From Volvox africanus (lineage: Eukaryota > Chlorophyta > Chlorophyceae > Chlamydomonadales > Volvocaceae), in NCBI GenBank assembly GCA_030268105.1, contig BSDZ01000005.1, forward strand, positions 1,488,001-1,552,000: a DNA stretch of 64,000 bases. The letters are read 5' to 3'. The notes under the pieces were generated by a model, which saw nothing but the letters and a program-made list of their open reading frames with translations, did not search any database and had not been told where the DNA came from. Of this stretch, positions 10,582 through 22,700 are shown piece after piece. The position numbers and the translations under genes were made by a program. Positions within the stretch are counted from its first letter, which is position 1. Each line of letters starts with the position of its first letter.

Positions 10582-13239
10582 ATGGATTCTGTACAATATA
10601 AGTGCATCGCTGCCGAGGTCGCGGGTACTCGCTGCCTGGTGACCAGCCAGCCATTCAGCTGCTACACGCCCAACGGCACGCCGCTGTTGGTCTGCGCGCT
10701 TGTGCCCGCAGCCTCTCTGCAGCCATCTGCGGGCTCCGAAACCATACCAGCATTATCACCAACATCGGCGCAACCCATATGCCATGGATCCGTTTTACTT
10801 GACAAATTTCAAAATCCCATGAACAGCAACACAGCTTGCTGCGCTGGCGTTGTCGATGACAACACTCACACGCGGGAGAGCGGCAACGGCAGGTGCGGCG
10901 GCGCCGCCACGGGAGAGCAGAGCGGCAGCACGCGTGACGGCGTGACCCGCCGCTCGATGCGCATTAGCGGTCTCCGCGCCAGTGCATCCGGCAGCAGTAC
11001 TGCATCCAACAACAAGAGCGCGCCCGGTCTCGGCCAAGCTGCCAGTGCTAAACTTCGCAGTGCCAACAGCGGTCGTAGTATGGGCCGGGGGCGGGGCCCA
11101 GCACGCCGTACAGCACATGTCGCTGCAGCGACTGTCGCCACCACCACGGCCATTGCTGATGATTCAATCAAAGCTGATACGGCTGGCGGAACAAGCACAG
11201 GTGATAGGGCAGCCGCTGCTGGCGGTAGGTTGGACGGGGCTGCCCTAACGGTGCCGACAGAGTCGCCGCTACATCCACCGCCAGAGCTGCATCACAAGGA
11301 TGGCCATATGATGGCGGCGCCTCTGATGACGGCGGGAACCGCATCCCATGGTCGAGAAGCTGCTGAGTTGTACTACGTGTCGTCCTTCCTGACGAATGAT
11401 GCGGCTCTCTACGCCAGTGCAGTACGTCGAGGTGGCGACGTCAGTGGGCCGCGGCTGCCGGTGAGTCATCCGGCAGTTCGCGCTGCACTGCTTGGAGTGT
11501 GCTGTGTGCTGGCGGCGGAGGCGGGCGCTTTCGGAGAAATCAGCCGACGGCGGGCTTCGGAGCGCTTGTGGACTGTGATGGCCTCAGCTGCCACTATGGG
11601 TGTCAGCCCGCCGACGACCGCGGAATGGGTGGCGGCGGTGGGGCTGCCGCCGCCGCTGCCCCTGCCGCCGCAACTGCAATCGTCAGTACTGCCAAGTACT
11701 GACCAGTTGGAAATACCGCCATCGCCCCTTAGTCCCCTGAAGCAGAGGCAACAGCAGCCGTCGGCAACACCGATACAGCCTGCCGCATTCCCGAATCCCC
11801 ATCTGCACCGATCAAGCCCGCAGGCGCCGCTGCCGCCGTCGCCACTGCACTCGCAGCCCCAGTCGCAGCCCCAGTCGCAGCCCAAGTCGCACTCGCAGGG
11901 AGCGGCCCCAATGCCGATAACGGCTCTACCGGAAAACGACGATCAATGCGATCAGGAAGACCGGGAAGACCGGGAAGACCGGGAAGACCGGGAAGACCGG
12001 GAAGATCAGGGGACCAGCAGGCAGGTTCTCAACCAGGCAGGCAACGAGCAGACCAACAGCCAGCACGAGCAGCAGCAGCAGATGCAGGAGCAACAGCACG
12101 AGCAGCAGCAACAGCAACAAGAGCATTTGTCAGTTTCGTTGGAGGCGGGGATTTGCCAATTGGGTGAGGAGGATCAGGAAGAGGATCAGGAGGAAGGGGA
12201 GCCGGAGGCGAAGCGGCCCCGCTTGAGCGAGGCCGGAGGGCCGCACGCCGCCCCCGACCTCCCCAACGTATTATCGGAGGGGATTGCCGCCGCCGCAACT
12301 GCTACTGCCGATGTCATAATGTTGGACGTCTCTGGATTCAAGGATGCCAATAATGACCTTGCAGTCGACACCAACCCTCTGGCAAACATCTCTAGGGACG
12401 CCGTTGGGACTATCAGCAGTGGCGGCGGCGGCGACCGTGAGGATGTCAGCAACGAGAGAGACGGCAGCGACGGCAGCGGCGGCGGTGATGGTGGCAACGA
12501 CAGAGAAGGCGGCGGCGACAGAGAAGGCAGCGACGACAGAGATGGCGGCGACGACAGGGAAGGCAGCGACGGTGGCGACGTCGGCGACCCAATCATGTTC
12601 GACTCTAGAGGCACTCATCACGGCGTGGCGGCGGAGGTCGGTGGTGGCGGTAATGAAGCCGCCGGCACCGATGCCGCCACGGTTGCCACCGCCACTGACG
12701 CTGCCGTCGCCGTCAGCCCTGCCGCTGCACCCCGGATGGACTTCTGCTTAGGGACCTCAATGAAAGGCCCCCGAGACGTAGGGCCCAACACTGCATACCG
12801 CAATTGCATCCAAGACTGCGCGCCGCTGGCGTCGGCGGTGACGACTGCCACGTCGACATCGGCGGTTATTGGTTCGTACAAATACCTCGACGGGCGTGCG
12901 ACAAAAGGGATCCATGGGATGTCGATGGGAGTAGCGAAGATTGCCGGCGGCGGGGACGGCGTCAGCGTCAGCGGCGGCGGTAAAGACTGGCGTGATAGTG
13001 ATGATGAATGGATGCTGCCGTCGGCGTCACAAGTTGAGGCACTGGTTCAAGAAAAGCGGGTGGGCAGCATCCGAGGCGGCGGTGCCACTACGACGGCAGC
13101 GGCCGCTGACCGCACGGACGATGGTAACCGCATCAGTGGCGGCGGCGGGGTCGACAGCGGCGGTTGGTGTGAGAGCGACGAAGACATGTGCCTGCCATCG
13201 GCGTCGCAAATTGACGCACTGGTAGCGAGGTACAGATAG
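10582..13239 (+). CDS. Uncharacterised low-complexity protein with duplicated C-terminal acidic motif
   Basis: One uninterrupted 885-codon frame from ATG to TAG. I do not recognise the family. The first 60 residues are Cys-containing and non-repetitive. A folded-looking block follows at about 265-350 (YYVSSFLTNDAALYASAVRR and a helical Ala/Arg stretch). Then come Pro/Gln spacers, five EDR units (about 458-473) encoded by a 9-bp DNA repeat, Gln/His-rich and Gly/Asp/Arg-rich runs. A basic KRPRLSE patch near residue 545 could be a nuclear signal. The C-terminus carries two copies of SD(D/E)(D/E)xxLPSASQ(V/I)(E/D)ALV, about 60 residues apart, the second ending the protein. The repeated short motif suggests a peptide-docking site, but that is inference. 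Codon choice matches its neighbours. An upstream exon cannot be excluded. Confidence 0.72.
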   Translation: MDSVQYKCIAAEVAGTRCLVTSQPFSCYTPNGTPLLVCALVPAASLQPSAGSETIPALSPTSAQPICHGSVLLDKFQNPMNSNTACCAGVVDDNTHTRESGNGRCGGAATGEQSGSTRDGVTRRSMRISGLRASASGSSTASNNKSAPGLGQAASAKLRSANSGRSMGRGRGPARRTAHVAAATVATTTAIADDSIKADTAGGTSTGDRAAAAGGRLDGAALTVPTESPLHPPPELHHKDGHMMAAPLMTAGTASHGREAAELYYVSSFLTNDAALYASAVRRGGDVSGPRLPVSHPAVRAALLGVCCVLAAEAGAFGEISRRRASERLWTVMASAATMGVSPPTTAEWVAAVGLPPPLPLPPQLQSSVLPSTDQLEIPPSPLSPLKQRQQQPSATPIQPAAFPNPHLHRSSPQAPLPPSPLHSQPQSQPQSQPKSHSQGAAPMPITALPENDDQCDQEDREDREDREDREDREDQGTSRQVLNQAGNEQTNSQHEQQQQMQEQQHEQQQQQQEHLSVSLEAGICQLGEEDQEEDQEEGEPEAKRPRLSEAGGPHAAPDLPNVLSEGIAAAATATADVIMLDVSGFKDANNDLAVDTNPLANISRDAVGTISSGGGGDREDVSNERDGSDGSGGGDGGNDREGGGDREGSDDRDGGDDREGSDGGDVGDPIMFDSRGTHHGVAAEVGGGGNEAAGTDAATVATATDAAVAVSPAAAPRMDFCLGTSMKGPRDVGPNTAYRNCIQDCAPLASAVTTATSTSAVIGSYKYLDGRATKGIHGMSMGVAKIAGGGDGVSVSGGGKDWRDSDDEWMLPSASQVEALVQEKRVGSIRGGGATTTAAAADRTDDGNRISGGGGVDSGGWCESDEDMCLPSASQIDALVARYR
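11952..12006 (+). repeat. In-frame 9-bp repeat encoding EDR units
   Basis: Near-identical GAAGACCGG units repeat about five times inside the 885-codon gene and give alternating acidic and basic residues. The unit length keeps the frame, so copy-number change would be tolerated. Confidence 0.85.
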
Positions 13240-13962
13240 CGTCCCAGTCCCGAGCGATCAATGCTAGTGCCAACTGTCAACCATTAACTACCAGCAATAA
13301 AAGCCGCTTGTTCAGGCGACGTTGGCGAGTCCTATTTAGGCTAGGAAATAAAATGGCCCAGAATCGGAAAGGCAAGTTATCATCTCGAATAAAGGTGACA
13401 ATATAGCATTGCCTCCGCGGCATGAAGACTTGGCTGCGGATGACCGGAACGATGGGCCTTATGGGTGTATCAAATAGCGTGAAGGCATGGTGCTGTACGG
13501 AAGTCCTGTGCTGTACGGAAGGCCCGGTGCGTAGTTGGGACAGGAATTGGAACAGCGCAAACCGGTTGGCTCCACTTCTTCGTTTCGGAGCCCACTGTGC
13601 CACTGTGTATGCCTGTGTAGACCTTTATCCCTCTCATCACGGATTCGATCTTCGACTTCCCCCCATCCTGCCCCCGCTTGTTTGTGTGCGAACAGTGTGT
13701 ATCTGTGTGTATCTCGCTCTCTGGACCCATAACCTGCGAATACATGTGTACTCCGCACTGGTTAGGTTTGCCAAAGAACGAAAGGGGCGTGTGGTTAAGG
13801 GATATGCTCCTGATGAGCATCAGAAGACACTGCGCACACCGCTTTAAGCTTCTGGATCAAAGAGTCGGATTACGCAAGGTTTGTTAGGAACTTTCAACGA
13901 CAAACCAGCTAAATATTCCCCAACTTAAAGACCAATGGTATTATGATGTACATCCGTCAATG

Positions 13963-13967
13963 TGTAA
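13963..13967 (+). promoter_or_regulatory. Possible polyadenylation signal (TGTAA) of the 885-codon gene
   Basis: It is the first clear TGTAA after the stop at 13239 and would give a 3' untranslated region of about 0.7 kb. An AATAAA at about 13294 is closer, but that is not the usual algal signal. Confidence 0.35.
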
Positions 13968-15637
13968 GCCAATCTCCATGGCCACCGACTGAAGATGCCG
14001 TACATGGCGGCGGCTATATTCATCAAAATGAGCTTGTGGTTTACACGCAAGAGATAAGGGCTGGCCGGAGGGTATCCGCCAGTTATAGCTTAACCCAATA
14101 CAGTTATAGTTTAACGGAATTCGAGAACGTTGCCCGGCAATAGGCCTGCATAGTTCTTACTCCAAATGCTTCTCATGGATGCATGCCATGTCATCTGCAG
14201 CGCAACCATCTCGGTACGATATTCGGGTGGGGATGTGGCAACGGCCGATGCCTGCGTGATGGGCAGGGGGGTAGGGTGGGGTTCGACTTCGCAGCCTCAT
14301 GGAGGGACCCCCCGCTGGGTGCGTCGGCCGACACATGTTGCATTTGGGAGATGGATGGGGCATCCTGTAGGGTAGGTGGTATCGGCTTCCTGTGTTCAGA
14401 CGGAAGCTTAGCGCACGCTGGCGCTGGGGTAGCCAGGAGGACTTACGCGGTGCTGTGGTGCGCCGTACATTCGGACGCAGCATCTCCTGTGGGTCAACTT
14501 CCGTTCATATTCCCCACTGCGTTGTCGTCCCTACTTTTGAGGGAGCTGTTCACAGATGGCGGTCTTCAGGAGCCTTCAGGAGCCGCCGTCATATGAAGGA
14601 AATCCTTCTGGGTGTACTGAATGGCTGGAGGCCTCAAGCATCTATCGTCGTCATCGATCCTGGAAGCTTTACGTCACATCCTACAACAAACAGCCAACCA
14701 ACTGACTCCTGCCAAGCTGCCAGTATTCAGATCGTGACGAGCTGGTAGCACACATATGTGCTATATTCACTATAATAGATGGTATTACAACGACCGTCCA
14801 CATGCCTTTAGCCTTCTAGCCACGAAGATGAAGATGAGGATGGGGAGACCGAGTAAAGCAGCACCGGGCAGGTGTACGCGAAGTTGCGTCTGGACTGAGA
14901 GGAGGGCGGGAAGCGGTTATTTTGTTCGAGAGCACTGAGAATATTGACAGTTTGGTTTCGGAGCGAGACTCTGTGTGTCGTGGCTCTGTTTTGTTGTTTT
15001 AGCAATAAGGGGATGAAGACGCGACCGTCCTGATGACCTGAGGTGTGGTAGGCTCCCTTCCCCAGGTGTGCCAGGAGCTAAACGCAGTGCTCGTGGATGA
15101 ATTTGGTGCGACAAGTTGATGTGTTTCTTCCCCCTCCCGCCCTACCCCCGCCCCGGGGGGTACGCAATTGGGCTTTACCTCATAGATGCTGAGCTACCGA
15201 CTTCAGAGACGTCTCAGTTGATGATGATACCAAAAATGGCAGAGAGAGAGAGAGGACAGACAGTAGCTGTCTCGGCGGCGGATGCACGTCTCTGTCCGTA
15301 AGGCTATGAGGAGAGGAGGAGAGGCGATGAGGAGAGGAGCGGCTCGTCTGGACCGTATGCTCTTTCACTTGACGCATGATGTTCGTCCGTTGCAGAAACA
15401 AGTTGGTTAAAAGGCTACCGGATTACCGGACGAGTGGGATTCTTTTGGCGAAACGCATTTCATCCAACTCCGTCAAAATACGTTGGCTGGCGTGCTCAAA
15501 AACGTTATACAAAGCAGCTGCGGATCATTCCCCCTCCGCGTATGGTAGGTGAGTGGGAGATGCTCTCTATGGGAGGCGCTCACCGCATATACCACCATTT
15601 CCCCCGCTGCTGCTGCCCAAACCAGTACCAAAATCCG

Positions 15638-15776
15638 CGACTACCTGGTTTCCATCACAGCTCCTAATTTCCACTTTCCTGACTTTGGACGATGTCGGTC
15701 ATCATTCACGACCTTCACGGTGGTTAGTCCTCGTTTCTTCGGTATCAGCACTCAGTATTCGTTTTACCTAACTTCC
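15638..15776 (+). repeat. Partial copy (3' end) of the 0.9-kb dispersed repeat
   Basis: About 140 bp are nearly identical to 34430-34570, from the CGACTACCTGGTTTCC start to the TTCGTTTTACYTAACTTCC end. The same 3' end is found at 47916-48060 on the minus strand, so this boundary is likely a true element end. Confidence 0.85.
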
Positions 15777-16746
15777 CCCCCTCCCCCCCCACACACCATC
15801 CCTCCTCCCCCCCCACACACCATCCCTCCTCCCTGTCCAAACCCCAACTTCCAGACGCTGCCATCCACGCCCTCCTTAGCTGCCTACCTCTCTGCCTACA
15901 CGCCCCAACTGTCGGCTACGCAAAGCCAACGAAAAGCCATTGGCTGCAAGAGCAGCGAGAGAGCAGAGGCAGAAAGACAAGGCAGCAGTAGCAGCGGAAG
16001 CACTTGCGGGCGCAACAGCCGCATCATCATCATCAAGTATAACTGCTGCGATAGGAAAATGGCAAAATGCAGCGCGACTATTCCCGCCCTGAAGCGTTGT
16101 AGTACTGCAAGCTGCCGGCGCGCTCAAGATCGGTTGACGGGCCTCCTCTTTTGACGATGTGTACATTCCCGTTTCTTGGCATCGCTTTGGCATCGGTTGC
16201 CTATTTCCCATTCCCCCTACGGCGCTGTATACGACAATATCGTGGTCGTTATATTAGCTGTGTCTGCTGTCCCGCTCCGGAACCAAAAACCACAAAATCA
16301 AAACGGAATAGCTTCCTCCACCTCCCAGGGGACACCAAGCATCTTGATTGCCCCCACCAAGCACCTTGGGCTCCAGTGCGCCACCGTTATCCCCTGATGT
16401 TATCCGTTGGAAGTCCGTTAAATGATTCGGTTAAGTGGATTCAGCATGGATTGCTTCCCTACGCGCCCCACGAAAAGCACATCCTTATCCGAACCTTCTA
16501 AGGAGTATATCCTACTGGTAGGTATCCGGCTGGTAGGGCGGTGGGGCTGGGCATCACCGAATGTGCCATGCGACTGCGTCATGTGACGATGTGACGACAT
16601 CAGATCCGTGAAGAGACGTGCAGATCAGCTCGTGAGGAGACAGCAACCGCTTTTTTCATGAGCTCCTGTCACCGCTTTTCATCAAAACAACAAAAAGGAA
16701 AACCTTCGCGCCCATCACACACAAATATATTGCTGCTATGACTGCT

Positions 16747-16751
16747 TTACA
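16747..16751 (-). promoter_or_regulatory. Possible polyadenylation signal (TGTAA) of the PPR-like gene
   Basis: Minus-strand TGTAA lies about 30 bases after the stop codon. This is close, so a signal further downstream may be used instead. Confidence 0.3.
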
Positions 16752-16782
16752 ACCATATCGTTATTCAATGCAATAGATTGGG

Positions 16783-19700
16783 CTACTCCTGCTGCCGCCC
16801 TCCGCCCCCCTCGTGCTGCTGCTGCTGCTGCTGCTCGCGACCACGTGGTCCATCGGCCTGAAAGCGCCGCCTCGTCGAAAGGAATGGCGCTGACTCCTCC
16901 GCCGGCGGCAGCAACGAGGCGGCGTTGCGGCGCAGCGCCTCCGCCTCCGCCGTACGACGGTTTCGCCATGACGCCGCTCGTACTTCCACCGACGTACGCT
17001 GCCGCCGCTCTGCCCGCTGCCGCCGGAACTCCTCGCCCCGCAGCCGCAACAGCTTGATGGCGGCGGCGGCGCGGCTGTCCGCGCGGGATTCCGCCAGGGA
17101 GGACGCCGTCGCGAGAACCTGGCATATCATACATATACACATATACACGTATATACTAATAAGTGTATATATATACATAGATGTATAAATATTTCAGTAC
17201 ACGAGCGTATATATGGCTTTTGAAATCAGAGCCAACAGCTGTTGCTAGTTTCTATGAGGACATCATGAGAGAGAGAGAGAAATAAAACACATGAAACAAG
17301 CACATAAAACGGGCACACATCACATCACTTCAATTTTCCAGTCCCTGCTGATGTCCTCACAGAAACAAACAACAGCTGTTGGCTCTGATTTCAAAAGCTA
17401 TTTAACAGTCATATATGGGACACTATGGCCAGAGCAACATCATCATGTTGCCCTACCGCTCACAACACCCCAATGATTTGCATAAGGCCAGAGGGCCAGA
17501 GAGAACCTCGAGACCAAAATGTCATATGATTCCCAACCGCTAACCACTAACTCCTAACCGCAAATCCAATGCCTCACCTCCTCGTTTATATCCGCAATGC
17601 CCTGACGCGCCCTCCGGTTTTCCTCCGCCAGACTCAAGGCTTGCTCCGAAACCGTGATGAGGGCGCCTACATCCCCCGCCTCCGTGGCCTGCGTAGGATG
17701 AGGGGTAACGAGGGCGTTCGACTGGCGAAAGGGCGAACAGCACCGTGGGGTGAGCGTGCTCTCCGCCCCCACCGTAACCACCACCGCCACCACCACCACC
17801 ACAATCACCACCGGGAAGGGGGTTGGTCCTATCCGTACCCGCACCAGCACGCTTCAAAAAGGGAAGGCAGTGGTTCTATGCTGTAAGACCTGGACAACCA
17901 AACGCAGGGAAAGGGGAGAAGGATTGCTCGCGGGGATCAGGTGCAACATGATGTAGGGGGGGATTTTTCAGGAGACCAATACCCGCAGCCAGGGGCAGCA
18001 GCACGTGTTGTCCCTCGTGTGTGTCAGGGTGTCTGCCTTTCCTCTTCTCTTCGTTCTTTTCTTCCTGTTGGCGTTGTCGTTGCTGGTGCTTGATCAACAG
18101 CTTGATCAACTCCCTCCTTCCCAAGGGATGCCCCCCTCCTTCCGTCCCCTTCACTCTTCTCCCCTCCCTGGCCCCACCGTCTTCAGCTGCACATTCCACA
18201 ATGGAGCAGTTGGCACCAGCTCCTCATCCAGCATCAGCCCGATCAAACCGGGGACGCGCTCCGGCTGCGCGGGTGATGTTAAGGGGTGAGGGGAAATTGG
18301 GGCGTGTCAATATTGACAAACGTCGCTCCTGCGTTCAACACATACACACACGCGTGCGACAAGCCCTTACTCTCCGTCCGCCCCCATACACGCACCTTTC
18401 CGCTCCGTAGACTGGCCTCAACCACTGCAGCGTAGGAGTCCGGCCCCGGACCGCAATGCAGCTCCCGCATCTGCCGTACGATGGCGGCGACGGAGGAAAG
18501 GTCGGCGCGTGCAGCGGCTGCGCGTAGCGGGGGACCAAACGGCACAGATGAGCCAGCGAAGGGAGCAGCGGCGCCAGCGGCGGCGGCGGCCCCCACGCGG
18601 CGGAGGAGCTGTGGGAAGGGGAGGGGTTTCATACGGCATCACGGTTGCGTTGGCTAGGGGTGGTAGTTAGGGGTTGTTCGTTGGGCCATGGTCACATTCT
18701 GGTGCTCACATCTTCACAGACATAAATGCTCTTGTTAAGGTTCCAAGACACCCTTCACCACTTCCCTCCCCTCCCCTCCCCTTCCCCGCCGTCGTACCTC
18801 AGTGTAGTAGGCGACAGTGTCATCCTCGCTGCGGATGAGCGCCTGAGAGACAGCTCTGCAGCAGCAGGAGGGGGAAGAAGAGGAAGAGGAGGAGGGGGGG
18901 GAAGGGGGAAGGGTGAGAGCTGACGCGGGCGAAGGCTTGAGCAAACTCTGAATTCCCGCCCTACGCCACCGACTTACTTAGTTGGCTCCTTCCACCTTCC
19001 TTCCCCCAGTTTGGTTCACGTGGCCGGGTCTGGCCGGGTCCGTTGTGTATACTCCCCTTAGTATCCCTTTTTGCCCCTCAACCCTAATCCCCCATAACCC
19101 AAGCGTAGTGCCCAATACTGGTTGCTACGTTTCAGATTCATCGGCATGTGCCCAGTCCCTCGGTATATGCTCTTCCCCTTCCCCCCTTTCCCCCCTTCGT
19201 CTACAGCTCTGCAACCACTTTGTGGTTAGTAATACTTGCACCCCCCTTGCGGGTCAACAGCAAAATGCCAGATCTCTAGCCTATGGTCCAGCTCCCCCAC
19301 CCCTCCCTCCTTCGCCCGCAATGCCCCTGCGAGGCACCTCGAGGTACACCTCTCTGGACCTACCCGAGTCCGCCGTACGCTGACGTAAGGCCCTCCAATG
19401 TGCCTGTGTCCTCCAGCAACAGGCGCCCTACCAGGCCACGACTGCGCTGCACCAGTGACTGGAGGGAGGGGTAGAGGTGGAGACAGGGATGGGAGGTGCG
19501 GTATTAAAGGGGGGAGGGGAAAGGCGAGTACACGAGACATGATACCGCTGTAGACGCTGCTGTTAAGTATGCTAATCGCGATAGTGGAGGAGGACGTGAA
19601 GCTCCGTCCAAAAAGGTAGCAGAGAAAGTGAAAGTGTTTGAAAGTAAAGTAGGTAGCCGCCAAAGCCGCAAATATAAGCAGGGAATGAGGCAATAGAAGC

Positions 19701-22700
19701 CGTAATAAGCCTCTTATTGGCGTTGCTGCTGGTGTTGGGGGGAAAGGGTGAGGTCGGGAAGGAGGGTTTATAACACAAAATCCACGCTACTATCATGATT
19801 CTACAAACCACCTGGCGTCCCACTGCCTGTTGTCCCACTGCCTGCTGTCTCGGTTTGCATTTGCCGGGCGCTTCATCCCAATCTGCCCCCCCCATCACAC
19901 GTCCTACTACCTATACTAAGACGCTATGTTTGGGCCCCAAGATCTACTTACAGCATATTGGACATTCGTGCCCGGCCCCCCAAATAGCCTCCTCTCTCTC
20001 CCCTCTTCCGGAGCTACACGTCCTCCAACATCGCTATTAGCCATGCCTTACAGCAGCATCTACAGCGGTATCATGTATCCTTTATTCGTCTTCCCCCCGC
20101 CCCCCTTTACCTCTCTCTTACACACACATAGACACACACACACACACGCACACGCGCACATACAAGTAAGGACACACCTGCAGCTCGGCCAACGCGGCCA
20201 CATGGTCCAACACGCCCCTCCAGTCATGGCGGGAGAGCGCCAACGATAGCAGCTCCAGGGTGGCACCAGGAGGCGCTGTCGTACAGGGCAGCATGAGGGT
20301 GCGGCAGCAGGGCCACGTGGCGTGCCAGCCGAAGTGCGGGTGTGTTGTTGGTGTGGTGCGGGTGTAAACATGCAACTGAGCGGCCGGTGCAGCAGCAGCA
20401 GCAACAGCAGCAGCAGTAGCTACTGCTGCTACTGCCGCTTAGTGGCTAGCAGTATACTGTTTTTGCCAAAAGAGCAAAAAAAACAGCAAAAATCGAAAAC
20501 AATACACCAACAACAATAACAGTAACAGCAATAATAATAGCAATACCGATGAATGGCTGAGGGCTTCCCTTTAGCTGGCAGCTGGGAGAAGCAGGGCCGT
20601 CCGCCCAAAAATGTTAGTAGGCAGCTGGTGAAGATCGATACACCACCACCCTGTAACACCCACAACAAATGACGTCAGCACGCGTACGATTTAAATGGTG
20701 AATAGGATGAGGATGGGACCCCGCCGGCAGGGCGGGAGCACTCTTTCTCAAAACCGCATCATCTTCGTTGTCGTGTAAAACACAGACACACACACGGACA
20801 CACACGCTACATCTACTGCATCGCCTCTTCTATCGGCAAGACTGTAACACCTCAACTTCGTTGCACGTTGGACTGATGTTACGTTTCATACATACACATA
20901 GACACCTACCAGGGCATGTCTCCGCCGCCTCCAGTACGACAGCATATCCTTGCGCCGCCACTGGAATCGCCTTCGCCGCGTCCTCCACTTCCCCATCACC
21001 GCTGCTGTCACCCTCAGTACCCCGCGCCACCACCGCACCAGCTGCCGCCTCTTTCATCTCTTTGGCGGCGACAGGGGCTGTGGCAGCCTTCGCGGTGGCG
21101 ATTGCCACCGCGGGATGCTCCCGCCAAAACTGACGCCGCAGTCTGTCGTACGACTGCGAGGGGGTAAAGAGACGCATGAAGGAGCGGAGAGGAAATGAAA
21201 GGATGAAAGGTACGGGGTCGTGTGGCATTCCCTTTTCAGCGATGGTTGCGTGGCTGGCTCAGGCAGCAGCCCCAGACTGCACGGACATGGACTTCAGATG
21301 CGAAGATTGCTTGAACTGGAAACGCAGTAACGGGGGTGGAGGTGGGGGTAGGCCGATGTCGTTATACGTATGCGCGTACCCGCGCCCCACGGCTCACCCT
21401 GGCATCCAATCTGACTTTACCTTTTTAGCAAGTTGCTCGTCCCCTTGCTCCACCCCAATGTGCACCAACTGCCGCAACGACCTCAACTCCCTATCCAAAC
21501 GATTTTCCGCCTCCCACTCTTGCCACCGCTGCTGCTGTTGCGGCTGCTGCTGGTGAGCGCCCTGCTGCTGCTGTTGAAACCATCCAGATCCCCTTTTCTG
21601 TTGCTGCTGATGGCTCCCCGTCGTCTGCTGTCCCTTCGCTTCCAGTTGCTGTCACATTACGTCATCGAAGAGGGAACGGTTTCGGGGGTACGATGAAGAG
21701 TTCCGCATGATATGGAGAGAACGTGATTAAATAATATAGAGATATGGTTCCAGCGAAATGAGAAGGTGAATATAAGTGAAGATATGAATGAAGTCCATGA
21801 CATTCGAGCCCAGGCAAGAAACATGGCAGGAGATGTGGGAAACATGCCAGGATGGATCAGGAAGAGACCCAATGCGGGGAGCACTGTGCGGCAGTTATTA
21901 GCGAGCGAGCAAGCATTCCCCTGTTATGCGTTTAATTATTTCCGTGTTTGTATTCGTACAAAGGCTCATTTCTCTCGTATCCCTTAGCTCAATAATATGT
22001 GCTTTTCCGACCCGAATAATGAGTGGTCAAGGTCACCACCTCCTGCACCCCCACCTCAATCTGTGCTAGGAAGCCCAGCGCCAATCGAGACCCACTGCCA
22101 CCCGCGGCGCTTGCCGCGTGGAGAGCCTCCAGCAGTACCTCGTACGGCGGCGGTGCGCGAGTACGGCACACCAGGGCCGCCTCAAGCTTGCTGTACGCTG
22201 ACCAGTCAGCCTAACGGAATCAGAAGCGCACGCGTACCATGGGGAATACTAGGTCAAAAGCTCTCCTTTTCAAGACCTCCTTGATAGCACGCGCGCTGTG
22301 TATATGCGCTGCAAAAGAATGTGACTTTATGAATGCTTGACCCGATGATCAGCATGAGGATCATTGCGCCAGTGATGATAATTCTTCGAACCACACGCTC
22401 CAACCGAGCCCGAACTCACCTCTCGCGCCGCCGTGCGCAGCAAAAAGCCCAGCGTCTGCTGCAGCGGCGGGATGATGCCCGCATCCGCCCTGGCTAGACC
22501 TCGGGCGGGGTTGGTGGAGGTGGTAGAGGTGGGAGTGTTGGCGGCGGCCCCAACCAGAGGCAGCACAGGCAGGTCCCTCTCCACCAACCTACGCACATGG
22601 AGTTTTTGATGTAAGATGTCATGGGGGCGAAGTCGAATAAACGAAAGACATGATAGATAGATACTGATAGAGAGACGCTATAATTGGGGGAGTGGGATGT

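Larger units (their letters stand above)
13240..16782. other. Convergent intergenic region, with possible weak exons
   Basis: It separates the 885-codon gene (+) from the 3' end of the PPR-like gene (-). Two stretches look faintly coding on the plus strand: 15066-15114, after a CCCCAG acceptor (reads VCQELNAVLVDEF), and about 15880-16090 (Lys/Glu/Ala-rich helix). I could not link them into a gene. A partial copy of the 0.9-kb repeat family lies at 15638-15776. The rest shows nothing supportable. Confidence 0.4.

Noticed and set aside
15549..16154. 201-codon plus-strand frame
   Set aside because: It is a chimera of the 0.9-kb repeat end and unrelated sequence; the open frame is chance.
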